Below, one piece after another: positions 18,317 through 28,180 of a stretch of DNA of 64,000 bases. Numbering within the stretch: position 1 is the stretch's first letter; each line of letters begins with the position of its first letter. Position numbers and translations under genes: made by a program. The stretch lies in contig NZ_CP133111.1 of the NCBI RefSeq assembly GCF_033001325.1, positions 1,674,001 through 1,738,000 of the forward strand, given 5' to 3'. Below the pieces are notes generated by a model. That model had not been told where the DNA came from, did not search any database, and saw nothing but the letters and a program-made list of their open reading frames with translations. The DNA comes from Rhodopseudomonas sp. BAL398 (lineage in GTDB: Bacteria; Pseudomonadota; Alphaproteobacteria; Rhizobiales; Xanthobacteraceae).

Positions 18317-19065
18317 CAGATTGCCTCGACGTCCGGGGTGAATTGATACCCGCCCAGTCGTACGGTCTTGATCAGCGTCGGCTCGCGTTGATTGGGTTCG
18401 ATCTTCGCGCGCACACGGCTGACATGCACGTCGATGCTTCGCTCGACCGGCCCGGCGAGACCCGCATGCGTCAGCGTCAGCAGCCGTTCGCGCGACAGCA
18501 CCTGGCCGGGATTTCGGCAGAAGGCGAGGAGAACGTCGAACTCAGCCGTGGTCATCGAAACCAGTGCGCCGTCGGGACTTCGCAGCTGCCGCGTGGTCGC
18601 GTTGATCCGCCAGCCGGCGAACGCCATCACATCGCCACCGGCCAAGCGGTGGCTGGCGTCGTAGGAAGCGCGTCGAAGCAGACTCTTGATGCGTGCCACC
18701 AGCTCGCGCGAGTTGAACGGCTTGGTGACGTAGTCGTCCGCGCCGAATTCCAGCCCAACGATCCTGTCGACATCGTCGCCGAGCGCGGTCAGCATCAAGA
18801 TCGGAGTCGTCGTCGCATGACGCAGCCGCCGACAGATGCTTAACCCGTCTTCCCCCGGCAGCATCACATCCAGCACCACCAAAGCCACGTCCTCGGCATT
18901 GAGAACGCGATCCATCTCTGGTGCTGACCCCGCAGTGACCGTCTGAAACCCATGCTCGGCCAGCATCGACGCCAGCATCGACGCCATTTCAACGTCGTCT
19001 TCAACCAGGAGAATCCGGGCGTCGAGATTGGTGCGCATTGGTACGGCGAGAGTGTTCAAACTCAT
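18316..19065 (-). CDS. OmpR-family response regulator
   Basis: 249-residue regulator with a receiver domain (acidic pocket VEDD near 21-24, phospho-acceptor Asp66 in VLDVMLPGEDG, Lys115 in VTKPFN) and a C-terminal winged helix (FDVLLAFCRNPGQVLSRERL to VRLGGYQF). An AGGAAG site is six bases before the ATG. It is first in the unit with the kinase and MipA gene. The 245-base upstream gap (19066-19310) shows no other gene and should hold the promoter. Confidence 0.95.
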   Translation of the reverse strand: MSLNTLAVPMRTNLDARILLVEDDVEMASMLASMLAEHGFQTVTAGSAPEMDRVLNAEDVALVVLDVMLPGEDGLSICRRLRHATTTPILMLTALGDDVDRIVGLEFGADDYVTKPFNSRELVARIKSLLRRASYDASHRLAGGDVMAFAGWRINATTRQLRSPDGALVSMTTAEFDVLLAFCRNPGQVLSRERLLTLTHAGLAGPVERSIDVHVSRVRAKIEPNQREPTLIKTVRLGGYQFTPDVEAI

Positions 19066-19310
19066 AAACGTCTTCCTGCCGAAAGATGACAGATTAGACT
19101 GCCATCTTTAAATTATCGACCCACGGAAGATTTTGTTTTGTTACCGCTGCAATTCACCGGCGCTTGACCCCCAGTACCCGACAGACGGTAAAACTCGGTC
19201 ATAAAGGGGCACCGCCTTGAGGTCGCTAAAAGCCAAACGTCCAAGCTGGTCGCCGTTCCTGGATTCCGTCATGGTAATTAGCTGGAGATCGTTGCCCCGG
19301 CCCTCCCCGG

Positions 19311-20140
19311 CTAGCCAGCATCGATGCCCTGCGCGGCGTTAGACACGTCAGCCCAACTTTCCCAGGTTGCGATGCGCTTCTGATAGATGTCCTTCAGCAT
19401 CGGCAGCAGCCAGTCACCGAGGATGAGGCGGAGCGGCGGCTCGTCCGCGTCCACCAGCTTGAGGATGGCGGCGGCGGCTGCGGCGGGATCGCCCGTCATC
19501 TCGGGCTTGAATCCCGCCCTGACGGTGCGCCGCAGATCGTCGTAAACCTCCATGGTCGGCGCGGCCTTGATCGCAGAACCGAAGCCTGTGGCAAAGCTTC
19601 CCGGTTCGATCATCGTGGTCTTGATGCCAAACCCGGCCACTTCGCCGGCTAGCGACTCCGTCAGCGCCTCCACGGCGAACTTGGTGGCGCCGTAGATCCC
19701 GGCGGTCGGAAAGCTGGCGACGCCGCCGATGCTCGACATCGTCAGAATATGACCGCTGCCCTGCGCGCGCAGAAGCGGCAGCGCCGCCTGGATGACGGAG
19801 AGCGTTCCGAACACGTTCGTTTCGATGTTCGCGTGCGCTTCGGCAGGCTCGATCTCCTCGATCGCGCTCATATAGCCGTAGCCCGCGCAGCACAGGATCA
19901 CGTCGAGGCGGCCAAAGTGGCGGTGCCCCTGCGCGACCGCGTCGAACACCGCGCGGCGATCGGTAACATCGAGCGGCATCGTCAAAACGGCGTCGCCATA
20001 GGTGTCGACGAGATCGTCAAGCGTCTGAGATCGCGCGCGGTTGCCACGACCTTGTCGCCACGCCTGAGCGCCGCTTCGGCCCAGATGCGGCCGAAGCCGC
20101 TCGACGTTCCGGTGATGAACCAGATCTTCATTTGTGGCAT
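19311..20140 (-). pseudogene. SDR family oxidoreductase split by a one-base frameshift
   Basis: A complete short-chain dehydrogenase is encoded, but in two frames. From the ATG at 20138-20140 the first frame gives MPQMKIWFITGTSSGFGRIW through KVVATARDLR with the cofactor motif. Near 20026-20034 the conserved sequence continues one frame over as TLDDLVDTYGDAVLTMPLDV, then CCAGYGYMSAIEE, SSIGGVASFPTAGIYGATKF and on to the stop at 19311. One missing base after a CTC codon would explain it. The rest is well preserved, so this is either very recent inactivation or a sequence error. It is divergent from a TetR gene with a strong operator. Confidence 0.85.
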
Positions 20141-20162
20141 GTTGTCGCCTATCGGTGGTTTT

Positions 20163-20195
20163 GCACTGAGTGCGAATAATAATCGCACTCAGTGC
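20163..20195. promoter_or_regulatory. TetR operator, perfect inverted repeat
   Basis: GCACTGAGTGCGA (20163-20175) and TCGCACTCAGTGC (20183-20195) form a perfect 13-base inverted repeat with a seven-base A/T spacer. Each arm is itself nearly palindromic, so the element can be read as two operator boxes 22 bases apart on the same helix face. It lies between the divergent SDR and TetR genes. Confidence 0.85.
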
Positions 20196-20214
20196 GATAT
20201 TCAAGGGGTGAAAC

Positions 20215-20820
20215 GTGCCAGAAGCAGATATCGCGTCAGACCGGCCGGACGGCCTGCGCGAGCGCAAGCGGCGCGAGACGTTCGACCGGATCGCGAAGAC
20301 GGGACTGCGCCTGTTCATCGAAAATGGATTCGAGGCCACGACGCTAGACGCGATCGCGGCAGCGGCGGGCATCTCGCGCAGAACCTTCTTCTATTATTTC
20401 AAATCGAAGGAGGAGGTGTTGCTGGCCCAGGAGGGCAGCGGCTTCTCGCAAGCGCTGCGCACCGCGATGCTTGAGCAATCGCCGGATCAGGCTCCGATCG
20501 ATGCGGCGCGCGAATGCCTTCTCACGCTGGCATCGCGGTACGAGACGAAGGAGTCGGTCATCGTCGACAGGCTGCTGCGATCCACCGAAGCGCTGCGCGC
20601 CCGCAAGGAAGCCCTGTTCGTCGACATGGAACGGACCCTGGAAGGTGCGATGGGCGAAATGTGGACGGCGCCGTCACAGCGCGAGACGCATCGCGTAGTC
20701 GCGATGATGGCGATCGGGACGCTGCGTCTAGCCCTGGATGACTGGCGCAGAGAGGACGGCCGGCACCCGCTGGCATATTACCTGCGGCGGACTTTCGCCC
20801 TTCTCCAAAGGCAGTCCTGA
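20215..20820 (+). CDS. TetR-family transcriptional regulator
   Basis: 201-residue TetR regulator; the HTH is TTLDAIAAAAGISRRTFFYY followed by FKSKEEVLL, about residues 42-70. It begins with a GTG at 20215 with AAGGGG upstream; the operator sits just before it, so self-repression is likely. The divergent SDR gene is the obvious target. The 217 bases after its stop, up to the next gene end at 21038, contain nothing I recognise. Confidence 0.93.
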   Translation: MPEADIASDRPDGLRERKRRETFDRIAKTGLRLFIENGFEATTLDAIAAAAGISRRTFFYYFKSKEEVLLAQEGSGFSQALRTAMLEQSPDQAPIDAARECLLTLASRYETKESVIVDRLLRSTEALRARKEALFVDMERTLEGAMGEMWTAPSQRETHRVVAMMAIGTLRLALDDWRREDGRHPLAYYLRRTFALLQRQS

Positions 20821-21037
20821 CAGCGGCCACCATCGCGCGCGGGTCTACCGCGAAGAGACATAACAGGCCGCGGCAGAAAGGTGCCGGTTCAAACATCATC
20901 GTTAGCTTCCGAACGCGAGGAGGACGCCATCTATCGACGCCTATCGGCTCTCAGCGCGCCTTCCAAGTCCGAGATTCGCACCGCGAATGCGGCCAAGGAC
21001 CGTCGAGCTAAGCGTCCCCCGGCGGCAGTCTCTCAGG

Positions 21038-22429
21038 TCACGCAGCCCGCGCCGGCTCTGCTCCGAGGTCGTAGAACAGTGCGGTCATCACCTCGAGCGC
21101 GGAGCGGGAGGTGCCGAGGAGGATATGCTCGTTCGGCGCATGCTGCGAACAGCCGGGATAGGAGTGCGGGATCCAGATTGTCGGCAGGCCGAGGATTTCG
21201 GAAAAGCTGTCATTCGGCAGTGAGCCGGCAAGATTGGGCTGCACGATCGGCGCCTGTCCGGTCGTGCGCTCGATCGAGGCGCGCACCCGCTCGACCCAGG
21301 GATGGTCGGGATCGAGCCGCGTCGCCCGGAAGAACTCGCGGTCGGCGGGGGTGACCGTGACGTCGGCAAAACCGTGGTTGTCGAGGTGGCGGCGCAGCGC
21401 CGACAGGATGTCGTCCGAATCTGTGCCGACGACATAGCGCAACTGGCAATGCGCGGTGGCGCTGCCGGAGATGGCATTGACCGGCGCTTCGGGCACGCCG
21501 CTCTTCATCGCCAGAACGGCGAAGGCGTTCCAGCCGAAGACGCGTTCGGCCGGCGTCAATCCTTGCTCGCCCCAGTCCTCGTCGATCGACGGATTGCCGG
21601 TGCCGAGCGGACAGGCGGCGATCGCTGCGCGGATCTTTGGCGTCAGGCTGGTGGGGCGCCATTCCGGAATGAGGATCTGGCCGCGGGCATCGACGATCGA
21701 AGCGATGACATGGGCGAGCCGCGTCGCAGGGTCCTTCAACAGGCCGCCCCAGTTTCCGGAATGGTGGGCGCCGTCGCGATAAGAGACCGCGAGGTCGAAA
21801 TTGACGCCGCCGCGGCTGCCCATGAACATCGTCGGCCGGTCGGCCTGGATGCGCGGCCCGTCCGAGGCGATCAAGACGTCGGCGGCGAGCCGCTGTTTCT
21901 GCGCCGTGAAGAAGGCAGACAGCCCGGCCGAGCCGGTCTCCTCCGACATCTCGATGATCACCTTGAGGTTGAAACCAAGCCGGCCGCGCTCGGCGAGGAC
22001 GGCGCGCAATGCCGCCAGGTTGATGAGGTGCTGGCCCTTGTTGTCCGCGGTGCCGCGGCCATAGGCCCGGTCGCCCTCGACCACCATCTCGAACGGATGC
22101 AGACCTTCGCGCCACTGCTCGGTCTGCGCCCGGATCACGTCGCCATGGCCATAGGTGAGGACGGTTTCGAAGGCCGGATTCTCGATGCGCTCGCCGACCA
22201 GGAACGGACCGCCGCGCGGATCGCTGTTTGCGAAGATTTCCGTCGTGCAGCCGAGGGACTTAAGCCAGGGCACCATCGCCTCGGCGAGATAGCGCTGGAG
22301 CTCCGCCTTGCGGCTGGAATCCTGGCTTTCCGTCTCATAGGCGACGAGCCCCGCCAGTTCGGCAAGGTAGCCGCCGCCGTCAAAGTAGCCGCGGATGCGC
22401 GACAGGGCGCCGTCTCTCGTGCCGGTCAT
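21038..22429 (-). CDS. M20 family metallo-dipeptidase
   Basis: 463-residue M20-type zinc hydrolase of the carnosine-dipeptidase-like branch. Metal and catalytic motifs are visible: [35 protein letters not shown], the dimerisation-domain His in HHSGNWGG and the terminal metal ligand in SQHAPNEH. The ATG at 22427-22429 has a GGGAG site nine bases upstream; 17 extra codons upstream are rejected. It is the last gene of the leftward ABC importer cluster and probably cleaves imported dipeptides or N-acyl amino acids in the cytoplasm. Confidence 0.9.
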   Translation of the reverse strand: MTGTRDGALSRIRGYFDGGGYLAELAGLVAYETESQDSSRKAELQRYLAEAMVPWLKSLGCTTEIFANSDPRGGPFLVGERIENPAFETVLTYGHGDVIRAQTEQWREGLHPFEMVVEGDRAYGRGTADNKGQHLINLAALRAVLAERGRLGFNLKVIIEMSEETGSAGLSAFFTAQKQRLAADVLIASDGPRIQADRPTMFMGSRGGVNFDLAVSYRDGAHHSGNWGGLLKDPATRLAHVIASIVDARGQILIPEWRPTSLTPKIRAAIAACPLGTGNPSIDEDWGEQGLTPAERVFGWNAFAVLAMKSGVPEAPVNAISGSATAHCQLRYVVGTDSDDILSALRRHLDNHGFADVTVTPADREFFRATRLDPDHPWVERVRASIERTTGQAPIVQPNLAGSLPNDSFSEILGLPTIWIPHSYPGCSQHAPNEHILLGTSRSALEVMTALFYDLGAEPARAA

Positions 22430-22519
22430 GGCGGAAGTCTCCCAGGCAAGGCGGATTTGGCGGCATTCGAGCCAGGGCATCGAACGCCGCCAACATACTA
22501 CTGGCTTACAGGTGCTGGA

Positions 22520-23953
22520 TTACAGCGCCGGCGGCCGCGGCTGGATCGGTGCGTTGACCTCCGCCGGGATTGGCGAGGCATAGGGTCTCTTGGCCAGACG
22601 CGCCTGGTGGTCGGCCTTGGCCCGCGCCAGCAGTGCCGGATCCTTCAACAGGTCGACGGCGGTGCCGGCCATCGCCTTGGCGGCATAGACGAGGCCCTTC
22701 TTGGCGGCCGGCGACTTGCCCTGCGCGGTGATCTGCCAGGAATGGCCGGGCGAGCCGATGGCGTGGGTGGCCACCCGCGCCTGCACCGTCGGCACCGCCC
22801 AGGAGACGTCGCCGACATCGGTCGAGCCGATCATTTCTTCGCCGACCGAATCCATCGGCACGATGAAGTCGCAGAGCGGCGTGTCGGCGCGATCGTCGAT
22901 GCCGCAGCGCAGATAGTCGCTGGCGATGTCCTCTTCGCTCAGCGTCGCCTGGATCTTGGCGGCATAGGCGCGGTCCTCGGCATCGAAAGGCACGGGGCCG
23001 AGGCGTTCGAGATTGGCGTGCATCGTCTCCTCCATCGGCGTGTTGGCGAGGAGATTGGAGACGGCGCTCAGAATCTTGAACTCGACCTCGGTGCCGGTCA
23101 TCAGCGCCGCGCCACGGGCGACGTCCATCACCCGCTCGTTCAGCGCCTTCATGCCGTGGATGTCGCGCGCGCGCACGGCGTAGCGAACTTTCGCATGCGC
23201 CTGGACGACATTCGGCGCGATGCCGCCGCCGTCGATCATCGCATAGTGGATGCGCGAATTCGACGGCACGTGCTCGCGCAGATAATTGACGCCGACATTC
23301 ATCAGCTCTACTGCATCGAGCGCGGAGCGGCCGAGATGGGGGGCTGCCGCCGCATGCGAGGCACGGCCCTTGAAGGTGAAGTCGATGCGGGTGTTGGCGA
23401 GGGATTTCGCGTCGTCGACCCGCGTCAGCGAGGCCGGATGCCAGGTGATGGCGGCGTCGACATCGTCGAACAGGCCGTCGCGCACCATGAAGGCTTTCGC
23501 CGCGCCGCCTTCTTCGGCCGGACAGCCGTAGTAGCGCACCGTGCCAGGCAGGTTGTTCTCGGCGAGATAATTCTTGAAGGCTGTGGCGGCCAGAAGCGCG
23601 GCCGAGCCCAGCATGTTGTGGCCGCAGCCATGGCCGTTTCCATTGCCGGCGAGCGGCTTCGGCTCGGCGATGCCGGCCTCCTGGCTGAGGCCGGGCAGCG
23701 CGTCGTATTCGCCGAGGAAGGCGATAATGGGCCCGCCGGAGCCGGCCTCGCCGATCACCGCCGTAGGGATGCCGGCGACACCTTCGGTGACCTTGTAGCC
23801 CTCGTCGCGCAGCATCTGGGTGTGCTCGGCGCTGGAGCGATATTCGGTATAGGCGATTTCGGGCATTCCCCAGATGCGGTCGCTCAGCGCTTCGTAGTCG
23901 GCGCGCCGGGCGTCAACCAGGTTCCAGATGTGTTCGGCGTTGGAATTGGGCAT
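22520..23953 (-). CDS. M20 family amidohydrolase (AbgB-like)
   Basis: 477-residue M20D-type amidohydrolase resembling p-aminobenzoyl-glutamate hydrolase subunit B. Motifs are GNGNGHGCGHNMLGSAAL (zinc ligands), GCPAEEGGAAKAFM, ASHAAAAPHLGRSALDAVEL and STDVGDVSWAVP with a terminal HAIGSPGHSWQI. It lies directly downstream of the ABC importer ATPase genes, 68 bases after the second one ends, so the transported solute is likely an amide or peptide hydrolysed by this and the neighbouring M20 enzyme. The exact substrate is unknown. Confidence 0.9.
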   Translation of the reverse strand: MPNSNAEHIWNLVDARRADYEALSDRIWGMPEIAYTEYRSSAEHTQMLRDEGYKVTEGVAGIPTAVIGEAGSGGPIIAFLGEYDALPGLSQEAGIAEPKPLAGNGNGHGCGHNMLGSAALLAATAFKNYLAENNLPGTVRYYGCPAEEGGAAKAFMVRDGLFDDVDAAITWHPASLTRVDDAKSLANTRIDFTFKGRASHAAAAPHLGRSALDAVELMNVGVNYLREHVPSNSRIHYAMIDGGGIAPNVVQAHAKVRYAVRARDIHGMKALNERVMDVARGAALMTGTEVEFKILSAVSNLLANTPMEETMHANLERLGPVPFDAEDRAYAAKIQATLSEEDIASDYLRCGIDDRADTPLCDFIVPMDSVGEEMIGSTDVGDVSWAVPTVQARVATHAIGSPGHSWQITAQGKSPAAKKGLVYAAKAMAGTAVDLLKDPALLARAKADHQARLAKRPYASPIPAEVNAPIQPRPPAL

Positions 23954-24021
23954 GGGTCTTCCTCTTGTCTTTTACTGGTATCTATTGGTGTCACCCGAGG
24001 CGTCCCGCACCGGGCAACGGG

Positions 24022-25020
24022 TCAGCTCACATCGTTGAGATGGCAGGCCGATACGCGGCCCGGTGCGACTTCCTTCAGCATCGGACGTTCGGCCCGGCAG
24101 CGCGCGAAGGCGTGCGGGCAGCGCGGATGAAAATGGCAGCCGGAGGGCGGGTTGATCGGCGACGGAATCTCTCCCTTGATCGTCGAATAGGTCTTCTTGG
24201 TAGTGGCGAAGGTCGGAATTTCCGCCAGAAGCGCCTGGGTATAGGGATGGTTCGGCGCGGCAAAGATGCCTTCGCTTGCGCCCTGCTCGACCATCCGCCC
24301 GAGATACATGATGGCGATGCGGTCGGAGATGTGCTCGACGACGCCAAGATCGTGGCTGATGAAGAGATAAGTGAGATCGAGCTCTTCGCGCAGGTCCATG
24401 AACAGGTTGAGGATCTGCGCCTGGATCGAGACGTCGAGGGCGGCGACGGATTCGTCGCAAACGATGAAGTCGGGCTGCACGGCGAGCGCCCTGGCGATGC
24501 CGATGCGCGCCCGCTGGCCGCCGGAGAACCGGTGCGGATAGCGCTTGCGCATCGCCGGATCGAGGCCGACGCGCTGGAGAGCCGCCTCGACATAGGCATC
24601 GATCTCGCCGCGCCCGGCAAGGCCGTGGACCTGCGGCGCTTCGCCGATGATCCGGTCGACGCGAAGCCTTGGATTGAGCGCCGACATCGGGTCCTGGAAG
24701 ACCATCTGAATCTTCAGCGCCGCTTCCTTGGCTTCGGCGCCCTTGAGCGTCGAGACGTCCTTGCCGCGGAAGCGGATCTGCCCGTCGCTTGGCGCGTCGA
24801 GGCCGGCGACCATGCGGCCGAGAGTCGACTTGCCGCAGCCGGACTCGCCGACGAGGCCCATGACCTCGCCCTTCCTGATCGACAGATCGATGCCGTCGAC
24901 GGCGTGTACGGTCAGTTCGCGGACGCTGGCGCCGAGAAGGCGCGCGGTGCGCTCGGAGAGATCGAGGTTCTTGACGAAGCGCTTTGAGACGCCCCGGATA
25001 TCGAGGATCGCCTCGCTCAT
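24022..25020 (-). CDS. Peptide-type ABC transporter ATP-binding protein (DppF-like)
   Basis: 332-residue ATPase with Walker A GESGCGKST, signature FSGGQRARIGIARAL, Walker B FIVCDESVAALDVS and the C-terminal oligopeptide-transporter extension containing a Cys-rich segment (CHFHPRCPHAFARCRAERP). The start overlaps the upstream ATPase stop as ATGA. It works as a heterodimer with the next protein to power two permeases. Confidence 0.96.
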   Translation of the reverse strand: MSEAILDIRGVSKRFVKNLDLSERTARLLGASVRELTVHAVDGIDLSIRKGEVMGLVGESGCGKSTLGRMVAGLDAPSDGQIRFRGKDVSTLKGAEAKEAALKIQMVFQDPMSALNPRLRVDRIIGEAPQVHGLAGRGEIDAYVEAALQRVGLDPAMRKRYPHRFSGGQRARIGIARALAVQPDFIVCDESVAALDVSIQAQILNLFMDLREELDLTYLFISHDLGVVEHISDRIAIMYLGRMVEQGASEGIFAAPNHPYTQALLAEIPTFATTKKTYSTIKGEIPSPINPPSGCHFHPRCPHAFARCRAERPMLKEVAPGRVSACHLNDVS

Positions 25021-26066
25021 GGCATGGTCTCCGTCAAGCTGACGCCGTTCCGGGCGCTGGTCTTCTCCGCCTGCACCCGCGACCGCGCATCTGCCACAGC
25101 GTCGAGCGTCCAGGGATGGAAGCAGCGGACCTTGCGATCGGGCAGTTTTTCCTCCAGCGCGGGTTCCTCGAAGCAGGCCTCGTCGGCCCGCGAGCAGCGC
25201 GGCCGGAAGGCGCAGCCCTGCGGCAGGTTGAGGAGCGAGGGCGTCATGCCGCTGATCTGCTGCAGGCGGGCGCCGCGGGTCTTGCCTTGCGGCACGGATT
25301 CGATCAGGCCGCGGGTGTAGGGATGCAGCGGCCGCTCGATGACGCCGGCGGTCTCGCCCTCCTCGACGACACGGCCGGCATACATCACCGCCAGCCGGTC
25401 GGCGAGGCCGGAGACGATGGCCAGATCATGCGTGATCCAGATCATCGCGGTGCCGGTCTCGGCGCAGAGTTTCTGCACTTCGGCCAGAATCTGCGCCTGG
25501 ATGGTGACGTCGAGCGCCGTCGTCGGCTCGTCGGCGATGATGAGGTCGGGCTTGTGCAGAAGCGCGATGGCAATGGCGACGCGCTGGCGCATGCCGCCGG
25601 AGAACTGGTGCGGATAGCTCTGCAGGCGCTCGTCGGGCGAGGAGATGCCGACCATCACCAGCGCCTCGCGGCAGCGTTTCAGCGCTTCGGCCCGCGGCAT
25701 TTTTTCATGCGCAAGCACCGTCTCGACCATCTGCGTGTCGATGCGCAGCACCGGGTTCAACGTCATCATCGGATCCTGGAAGATCATCGCGATGCGCTTG
25801 CCGCGCAGCGTGCGCAGCAGCGGTTCGCCGCCCGTCACCAGATCCTGGCCATCGAAGACGATGCTGCCACCGACGACGCGGCCGGGCGGATCGATGAGGC
25901 CGAGCAGCGAGAAACCGGTGACCGACTTGCCCGAGCCGGACTCGCCGACAAGACCGAGGATCTGCCCGCGTTCGAGGCTGAAGCTGACGCCGTCGACGGC
26001 CTTGGCGACGCCGTCGCGGGTGAAGAAATGGGTCTGGAGACCCTCGACGCTGAGAAGCGCGGTCAT
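25017..26066 (-). CDS. Peptide-type ABC transporter ATP-binding protein (DppD-like)
   Basis: 349-residue ATPase: Walker [12 protein letters not shown], signature [16 protein letters not shown], Walker [15 protein letters not shown], and the C-terminal oligo/dipeptide domain with [18 protein letters not shown]. The real start is the ATG at 26064-26066, overlapping the permease stop; an in-frame extension to 26501 lies wholly inside the permease gene and is rejected. Coupled overlaps on both sides show a single operon. Confidence 0.96.
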   Translation of the reverse strand: MTALLSVEGLQTHFFTRDGVAKAVDGVSFSLERGQILGLVGESGSGKSVTGFSLLGLIDPPGRVVGGSIVFDGQDLVTGGEPLLRTLRGKRIAMIFQDPMMTLNPVLRIDTQMVETVLAHEKMPRAEALKRCREALVMVGISSPDERLQSYPHQFSGGMRQRVAIAIALLHKPDLIIADEPTTALDVTIQAQILAEVQKLCAETGTAMIWITHDLAIVSGLADRLAVMYAGRVVEEGETAGVIERPLHPYTRGLIESVPQGKTRGARLQQISGMTPSLLNLPQGCAFRPRCSRADEACFEEPALEEKLPDRKVRCFHPWTLDAVADARSRVQAEKTSARNGVSLTETMP

Positions 26067-26995
26067 TTCTGCAGCCTCGGATTGAAGACATCGCGCAGGC
26101 GATCGCCGACGAGGTTGATGGCGATGATAGTGACCACCAGGGCGATGCCGGGGAACAGGCTCACCCAGTAACGGCCCGACAGCAGGAAGCTGTAGCCGTT
26201 GGCGATCAGGAGGCCGAGCGACGGCTCGGTGATCGGCACGCCGACGCCGAGGAAAGAGAGCGTCGCCTCCAGCGCTATCGCCTGGGCGATCTGCACGGTG
26301 GCGACGACGATCAGCGGCGGCAGGCAGTTCGGCAGCAGATGGTGGAACATGATGCGGCCATGCGACAGCGCCAGGCATCTGGCAGCATCGATATAGTCTT
26401 TGCGCGCCTCGACGATCGCCGAGGAGCGGACGGTGCGGGCGTAATAGGCCCATTGCACGATGATCAAGGCGAGGATCACCTTGTCGACGCCGCGCCCCCA
26501 CAGCGCTAGCAGGATCAGCGCGATGAGGATCGCCGGAAAGGAAAGCTGCAAGTCGACGACGCGCATGATCAGCGCATCAACCTTGCCGCCGAAATAGGCC
26601 GCCGTCATGCCGGCGGTGACGCCGATGGCAATGGCGAAGGCGAGCGATATGGTTGCAACGACCAGGCTGATGCGCAGGCCGTAGAGGATGGCCGACAGCA
26701 TGTCGCGGCCCTGCTCGTCCGTGCCCAGATAGTAGATTCCGCCGGTGGCAATGCTCGACGACCCTGGCGGCTGGCCGCCATCCATGATGTCGAGCTGGGA
26801 GAGGTCATAGGGGTTTTGCGGCGCGAGTAGCGGCGCGAAGATCGCCAGCAGCACGATGACGAGAAACAGCACCAGGCCGAAGACCGCCAATTTGTCCTCG
26901 AAGAATGCGCGGGCAATCCGCTTCATCGGACTATCAACGACGACAGGCTTGGCTGCCATCGGTGCGAGGCTGGAGACGAAGGCGTCGTCGCTCAT
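26063..26995 (-). CDS. Peptide-type ABC transporter permease (DppC-like)
   Basis: 310-residue inner-membrane permease with an N-terminal cytoplasmic extension, a first helix LAVFGLVLFLVIVLLAIFAP, the typical LGTDEQGRDMLSAILYGLRI segment and the EAA loop EARKDYIDAARCLALSHGRI that contacts the ATPases. It overlaps its neighbours by four bases on both sides. Confidence 0.96.
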   Translation of the reverse strand: MSDDAFVSSLAPMAAKPVVVDSPMKRIARAFFEDKLAVFGLVLFLVIVLLAIFAPLLAPQNPYDLSQLDIMDGGQPPGSSSIATGGIYYLGTDEQGRDMLSAILYGLRISLVVATISLAFAIAIGVTAGMTAAYFGGKVDALIMRVVDLQLSFPAILIALILLALWGRGVDKVILALIIVQWAYYARTVRSSAIVEARKDYIDAARCLALSHGRIMFHHLLPNCLPPLIVVATVQIAQAIALEATLSFLGVGVPITEPSLGLLIANGYSFLLSGRYWVSLFPGIALVVTIIAINLVGDRLRDVFNPRLQK

Positions 26996-27969
26996 GATTT
27001 CACCTGCGACAGACGGATGCGGGGATCAAGCGCCGAATAGAGAAGATCGACGACGAAGTTGATGGTGACGATGATCACTACCGTCAGCATCAGATAGGCG
27101 ACGATGACAGGGCGATCGAGAAGGTTGATCGAGTCGATCAGGAGCTTGCCCATGCCCGGCCAGGCGAACACGGTCTCGGTGACGATGGCAAAGGCAATCA
27201 TCGAGCCGAGCTCGAGGCCGAGGATCGTCACCACCGGGATCATGATGTTCTTCAGGATATGGACGAGGATGATGCGGCTTGACGACAGGCCTTTGGCGCG
27301 AGCGAACTTGATGTATTCCTGCAGGCAGACCTCGCGGGTATTGGACCGCGTCAGGCGGATGACGAGCGACATCTTGAACAGAGCAAGATTCAGCGCCGGC
27401 AAGACCATGTGCTGCAGCCCGTCCCAGGTGAGGAAGCTGACACGAATGCCGAGAAGTTCGACCGTCTCGCCGCGGCCGCCGGCCGGCAGCCAGCCGAGCA
27501 GGACGGCGAAGATGAGGATCAGCAGCATGCCCTGCCAGAAATTCGGCAGGGAAAAGCCGAGGATCGAGCCGGCCATGACGGAGCGGCCACCGATGCTGTC
27601 GGGCTTCAGTCCGGCATAGACGCCGAGCGGCACGCCGATGAAGACCGAGAGGAGCAACGCCGTCAGCGCCAATTCCATGGTCGCCGGCAGTCGCTGCAGG
27701 ATGATGTCCATCGCCGGCCGGCCGTAGACGAAGGAGGTGCCGAGGTCTCCATGGAAGAGATGGCCGACGAAAACCACGAACTGTTCCCATAGCGGCTTGT
27801 CGAGGCCAAGCCGCGCCGTGGTGGCAGCGATCTCGAACTGGCTGGCTTCCGGATTGATCAGGATGTCGACGGGATTGCCGATGGCAAAGACGCCGACGAA
27901 GACGAGGATTGCCATCGCCGCGAGGGCGACGAGGCTCTGACCGACACGGCGCAGGAGATAGACGATCAT
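26992..27969 (-). CDS. Peptide-type ABC transporter permease (DppB-like)
   Basis: 325-residue permease; conserved segments include LGLDKPLWEQFVVFVGHLFH, GDLGTSFVYGRP and the EAA loop EYIKFARAKGLSSSRIILVH. Start chosen at the ATG 27967-27969, with GGAGG five bases upstream; an adjacent ATG at 27970-27972 is equally in frame. The 211-base gap to the solute-binding gene upstream holds no gene I recognise. Confidence 0.95.
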   Translation of the reverse strand: MIVYLLRRVGQSLVALAAMAILVFVGVFAIGNPVDILINPEASQFEIAATTARLGLDKPLWEQFVVFVGHLFHGDLGTSFVYGRPAMDIILQRLPATMELALTALLLSVFIGVPLGVYAGLKPDSIGGRSVMAGSILGFSLPNFWQGMLLILIFAVLLGWLPAGGRGETVELLGIRVSFLTWDGLQHMVLPALNLALFKMSLVIRLTRSNTREVCLQEYIKFARAKGLSSSRIILVHILKNIMIPVVTILGLELGSMIAFAIVTETVFAWPGMGKLLIDSINLLDRPVIVAYLMLTVVIIVTINFVVDLLYSALDPRIRLSQVKS

Positions 27970-28180
27970 CATCACCTCCGAAGGAGAAGAGCCGGCCTCC
28001 AACTGAAGCCGTTGGCGGGGGGAGCGGCGACCGGCACGTGCCGGAAACGACAGGCGCCGTCAGTCATCGAAGCGGGCGACGCCGATATTTGCCGGCGGCG
28101 CCATTCATCATGTCCTTCAGACCCGCGAAGGTCCGGCGGACGGCCTGAGCCTGAAAGGCACCGGCCTGCCCGGCCCAGAG

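Noticed and set aside
21302-24130. 942-codon open frame on the plus strand opposite the two M20 genes
   Set aside because: It is antisense to two well-conserved hydrolases, has no recognisable domain, and reflects the third-position GC bias of the opposite strand.
26067-26501. N-terminal extension of the DppD-like ATPase
   Set aside because: Lies entirely inside the DppC-like permease gene; the ATG at 26066 gives a normal-length ATPase coupled by ATGA overlap.
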